From NCBI GenBank assembly GCA_009843005.1, contig VYEH01000173.1, forward strand, positions 792-8,883: a stretch of DNA of 8,092 bases. Reading direction: 5' to 3'. Each line of letters begins with the position of its first letter. The first letter of the stretch is position 1. Below are positions 5,669-8,092 of the stretch, piece after piece. The DNA is from Pseudomonadota bacterium (GTDB lineage Bacteria > Pseudomonadota > Gammaproteobacteria > Steroidobacterales > Rariloculaceae). Under the pieces are notes generated by a model. It was not told the DNA's origin. It did not search any database and saw only the letters and a list, made by a program, of their open reading frames with translations. The translations under genes were made by a program, and so were the position numbers.

Positions 5669-7057
5669 ATGAATCTGGCAGAATTGACTCTGGTGAAAGC
5701 CTCCGTGTTGTTGCGTTCCGGAAGGATCTCTCCGGTCGAGCTGACGAAGGCGTACCTGGAGCGGATCGAGGGGTTCGACGGCGCCCTTAACTCCTATATC
5801 ACCGTCACCGCCGACATGGCGCTCGAGCGCGCCCGAACGCTCGAAAAAGAGCTCTCGTGCGGACGTTGGCGAGGTCCGTTGCACGGTATCCCCGTGGCCC
5901 TGAAAGACAACATCGATACAGCGGGCGTCCTGACCACCGGCGCCAGCGAACTGTTCGCTTCCCGCATCCCGAACGAGGACGCGGAGGTCGTTCGCCGGCT
6001 GGAGGCTGCGGGCTCGATCATGCTAGGCAAGCTCAATCTGCACGAATTCGGCCTTGGCGGTACATCGGCCACAACACATTTCGGGCCCGTACACAATCCA
6101 TGGAATCTGGACTACGTACCCGGGGGCTCGTCCGGGGGCTCTGCCGCGGCCGTCGCCGCCAGGCTTTGCGGCGCCGCCCTGGGTACCGACACGGTGGCTT
6201 CGGTACGCATGCCGGCTTCGTTTTGCGGGACCGTGGGGCTGAAAGCCACCTACGGGCTGGTGAGCACGCGCGGCCTTATTCCGCTGTCCCAAACGCTGGA
6301 TCACTGCGGTCCGTTGACGCGCAACGTTGCCGACAGCGCCCTGATGCTGCAGGCCATGGCCGGGTTCGACCCCCTCGATCCGACCAGCATTCGCGCCGAA
6401 ATTCCCGGTTACGCAAGCGCGCTGTATGCCACTACGACCGACTTGCGGATCGGCATCCCGCGGCAGCCGTTCTACGCGCGCCTGGACCCGGAAGTGGAAT
6501 CCCTTGTCGAGACGGCGCTCGCCCGTATCGCCACGATCACGGCGTCCATGCAGGATGTTGCGTTTCCCGAGCTGGAGGGCTTTGCCATCTCCAGTGCCGA
6601 AGCCTATGCCTGGCATGCTCCCTATGTCCGTGACGAATCCAACCACGTGTTCTACCAGCCCCAGACGCTGGGTCGTATCCTGAGCGGCGCCGGCATTTCG
6701 GCGGTGGAGTACCAGCGCATCCGCCGCCGGATCGAAGGCAGCCGCCGGCTGGCCCGCGACTTGTTCGAGGAAGTCGATCTGCTGATCACGCCGACCACGC
6801 CGGTACTTCCGGGAACCATCGAAAATGCGCTGACCCATCTGCCCGTCGAGGTTCCTGCACCTCAAATCCGCAATACGATGCCGTTCAATATCCTCGGATT
6901 GCCGACGATTTCCGTACCGTGCGGATTGAGTTCAACCGGCTTTCCCGCAGGACTTCAGATCAGCGGTCCGCGACTCGGCGAACTGGACGTGCTACGCCTG
7001 GCGCACGCCTACGAACAGGGCACGGACTGGCACAATCTTCGACCTCCGGTCGGCTGA
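5669..7057 (+). CDS. Amidase-signature family enzyme with non-canonical nucleophile motif
   Basis: The product is 462 aa, a normal length for the family, and has no signal peptide, so it is cytoplasmic, unlike its neighbours. Amidase-signature enzymes hydrolyse or transfer amides through a Ser-cisSer-Lys triad. Visible elements are ALKDN with Lys79, LGKLNLHEFGLGGTS (119-133), PGGSSGGSAAAVAA (151-164) with cis-Ser154, and GTDTVASVRMPA (172-183) with nucleophile Ser178. The C-terminal half has DLLITPTTPVLPG and MPFNILGLPTISVPCG, typical of GatA-like and general amidases. The canonical GTDTGGS becomes GTDTVAS; the Gly-Gly pair normally shapes the oxyanion hole. No gatB or gatC is present here, so it is unlikely to be the tRNA amidotransferase subunit. 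The ATG has no good Shine-Dalgarno. It lies 51 bp after the sulfatase-like gene on the same strand and is probably translated from a shared transcript. The substrate cannot be inferred. Confidence 0.9.
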   Translation: MNLAELTLVKASVLLRSGRISPVELTKAYLERIEGFDGALNSYITVTADMALERARTLEKELSCGRWRGPLHGIPVALKDNIDTAGVLTTGASELFASRIPNEDAEVVRRLEAAGSIMLGKLNLHEFGLGGTSATTHFGPVHNPWNLDYVPGGSSGGSAAAVAARLCGAALGTDTVASVRMPASFCGTVGLKATYGLVSTRGLIPLSQTLDHCGPLTRNVADSALMLQAMAGFDPLDPTSIRAEIPGYASALYATTTDLRIGIPRQPFYARLDPEVESLVETALARIATITASMQDVAFPELEGFAISSAEAYAWHAPYVRDESNHVFYQPQTLGRILSGAGISAVEYQRIRRRIEGSRRLARDLFEEVDLLITPTTPVLPGTIENALTHLPVEVPAPQIRNTMPFNILGLPTISVPCGLSSTGFPAGLQISGPRLGELDVLRLAHAYEQGTDWHNLRPPVG

Positions 7058-7119
7058 GGAGAGAGCGGCGAAGATGCCCGCCGCGCATCGGGAGCGCGCA
7101 AGAGCCGTTCTAACCGGGA
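7058..7119. terminator. Short convergent spacer with alternative hairpins
   Basis: These 62 bp separate the convergent 3' ends of the amidase and CDGSH genes. GCGGCG (7065-7070) pairs with CGCCGC (7079-7084) around 8 nt; alternatively GATGC (7073-7077) pairs with GCATC (7085-7089). No T-run follows on either side, so a bidirectional terminator is only possible. Confidence 0.35.
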
Positions 7120-7371
7120 TCAATCGATTCCCTTGTGGCTGCCGTCGCAGAGGGGCTGGTTCCCCGTATGCTTGCAACCGCAGAAGTAGGCGGTGCAGTC
7201 GCGGTTCGCCACGAACCTGACGGGAGCGAAGTCGGTGCCGCTGTGCGAGCCATCGCAGAATGGCTGGTTGTTGCTTCTCCCGCATCGGCACCAGAAATAC
7301 GCTCTGCCTTCGGTGACTTCCACCGCGTAGGGGCTCTTCTGCGCAATGACTGCTTCGGACATTCTTGTCAT
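7120..7371 (-). CDS. Tandem CDGSH-type iron-sulfur protein
   Basis: The product is 83 aa with two complete CDGSH motifs, each a C-x-C-x8-C-x3-H ligand set for a [2Fe-2S] cluster with 3Cys:1His coordination: Cys28, Cys30, Cys39, His43 and Cys64, Cys66, Cys75, His79. It should hold two clusters on one chain, as in bacterial two-motif relatives of the mitoNEET/Miner family, which are thought to act in electron transfer, cluster transfer or redox sensing. There is no signal peptide or membrane anchor, so it is cytoplasmic. GAGAGG lies 5 nt before the ATG at 7371; a second in-frame ATG at 7362 (MSEAVIAQKSPYAVEV) gives an N-terminus that looks family-like and is a reasonable alternative start. It lies 42 bp downstream of the acyl-CoA dehydrogenase gene on the same strand, so it is probably cotranscribed. 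The electron partner is unknown. Confidence 0.92.
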   Translation of the reverse strand: MTRMSEAVIAQKSPYAVEVTEGRAYFWCRCGRSNNQPFCDGSHSGTDFAPVRFVANRDCTAYFCGCKHTGNQPLCDGSHKGID

Positions 7372-7413
7372 CCTATCCTCTCTCCAATCTGACTTTTCTG
7401 CAGGTTCCGGCGC

Positions 7414-8092
7414 TCAGAAGGCATTCACACCGGTGAGAGCCTGGCCCACGATCAACTGGTGGACGGTCTCCGTGCCCTCGTAGGTAATCACGGTTTCCAG
7501 GTTGAGCATGTGGCGCATGGCCGTATACTCGACGCTGATCCCGCTGCCGCCGAGCATATCGCGGCTGTCCCGAGCGATCTGAAGCGCCGCGCGGACGTTG
7601 TGCCATTTGACCAGTGAAACCTGTGCCGGCTGCAACCGGTCTGCGTCCTTCAGGCTTGCGAGCCTGTATGCGAGCAATTGGGAAGTTGAGATGCGGCGTG
7701 ACATTTCGGCCAGGCGAATCTGTATCGACTGCGTGTGCGACAGCGGGCGGTCGAACAGCACCCTGTCGTGGGCATGGTCGAGCACCTCCTGGAAGCAGGC
7801 CTGCGCGGCTCCGATAACGCCCCAGCATATTCCGTATCGCGCCTGGGTCAGGCAACTCAGGGGATACCGAAGTCCCACCGCGTCGGGAAGAACATTTTCG
7901 GCGGGGACCCGAACGTTGTCGAAGAAAAGCGCCGAGGTGATGGACGCTCGCATCGAAAACTTTCGCTCGATATCGGTTGCCTCGAACCCCCGCATTCCCG
8001 GTTCCACGAGGAATCCGCGAATGCCCTCGTCGGTCATGGCCCACACCAGCGCGATGTCGGCGATGGTTCCGTTGGTGATCCACATCTTGGAC
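7414..8092 (-). CDS. Glutaryl-CoA dehydrogenase-like acyl-CoA dehydrogenase, C-terminal part (5' end outside window)
   Basis: The minus-strand frame is open to the window edge; the visible part starts inside a SKMWITNG motif, so about the N-terminal 40% is missing. Counting from the Met codon at 8085, visible family features are VWAMTDEGIRGFLVE, ASITSALFFDNVRVPAENVLP, LTQARYGICWGVIGAAQAC, LKDADRLQPAQVSLVKWHN, ARDSRDMLGGSGISVEY, and NLETVITYEGTETVHQLIVG followed by LTGVNAF. The Glu in TYEGT (codon 7477-7479) fits the catalytic base of glutaryl-CoA dehydrogenases. These FAD enzymes oxidise and decarboxylate glutaryl-CoA to crotonyl-CoA in lysine/tryptophan and aromatic catabolism, passing electrons to ETF. 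The substrate-binding Arg lies outside the window, so decarboxylating and non-decarboxylating relatives cannot be separated here. The name gcdH would fit but the missing half argues for caution. The CDGSH gene follows after 42 bp. Confidence 0.9.
   Translation of the reverse strand, partial: SKMWITNGTIADIALVWAMTDEGIRGFLVEPGMRGFEATDIERKFSMRASITSALFFDNVRVPAENVLPDAVGLRYPLSCLTQARYGICWGVIGAAQACFQEVLDHAHDRVLFDRPLSHTQSIQIRLAEMSRRISTSQLLAYRLASLKDADRLQPAQVSLVKWHNVRAALQIARDSRDMLGGSGISVEYTAMRHMLNLETVITYEGTETVHQLIVGQALTGVNAF

Noticed and set aside
4277..5884. A 535-codon open frame on the minus strand opposite the sulfatase and amidase genes
   Set aside because: It has no recognisable motif and is fully antisense to two well-supported genes; it is open because of the codon bias of GC-rich DNA.

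Overview
This 8.1 kb window is GC-rich bacterial DNA with tightly packed, intact genes. The exported lipoprotein and signal-peptide proteins, the DUF6152-type proteins, an arylsulfotransferase-like lipoprotein, an alkyl-sulfatase-type hydrolase and a glutaryl-CoA dehydrogenase-like enzyme together suggest a Gram-negative, probably free-living aerobic (gamma)proteobacterium. That placement is inference from gene content. I see no RNA gene, mobile element or CRISPR array.

Region 1 (1-2132) is a divergent locus of related exported proteins. On the minus strand (1-850, cut by the window edge) lies one protein that joins an N-terminal DUF6152-like module to a second module. On the plus strand (1010-2132) the same two modules occur as two separate genes in one operon, second-module gene first, DUF6152-like gene second. 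All three carry signal peptides, and both DUF6152-like modules should start with His-His after cleavage.

Region 2 (2340-7057) is built around sulfate esters. A minus-strand lipoprotein of the aryl-sulfate sulfotransferase (ASST) fold is transcribed divergently from a secreted, short alkyl-sulfatase-type metallo-hydrolase, with about 230 bp between them. A cytoplasmic amidase-signature enzyme follows the sulfatase and is probably co-transcribed. Each of these three enzymes departs from its family's canonical active site: Pro for Arg in the ASST-like protein, Asp for a bridging Glu in the sulfatase-like protein, and Val-Ala for Gly-Gly before the amidase nucleophile. They may be specialised paralogues with altered substrates.

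Region 3 (7120-8092) holds two minus-strand genes: the C-terminal part of a glutaryl-CoA dehydrogenase-like flavoenzyme and, 42 bp downstream, a small tandem CDGSH iron-sulfur protein. They converge on the amidase gene.

A tentative reading is an envelope module that moves and hydrolyses sulfate esters (region 2) beside uncharacterised exported proteins that may bind metal (region 1), followed by unrelated acyl-CoA catabolism (region 3). The functional link between regions 1 and 2 rests only on adjacency.
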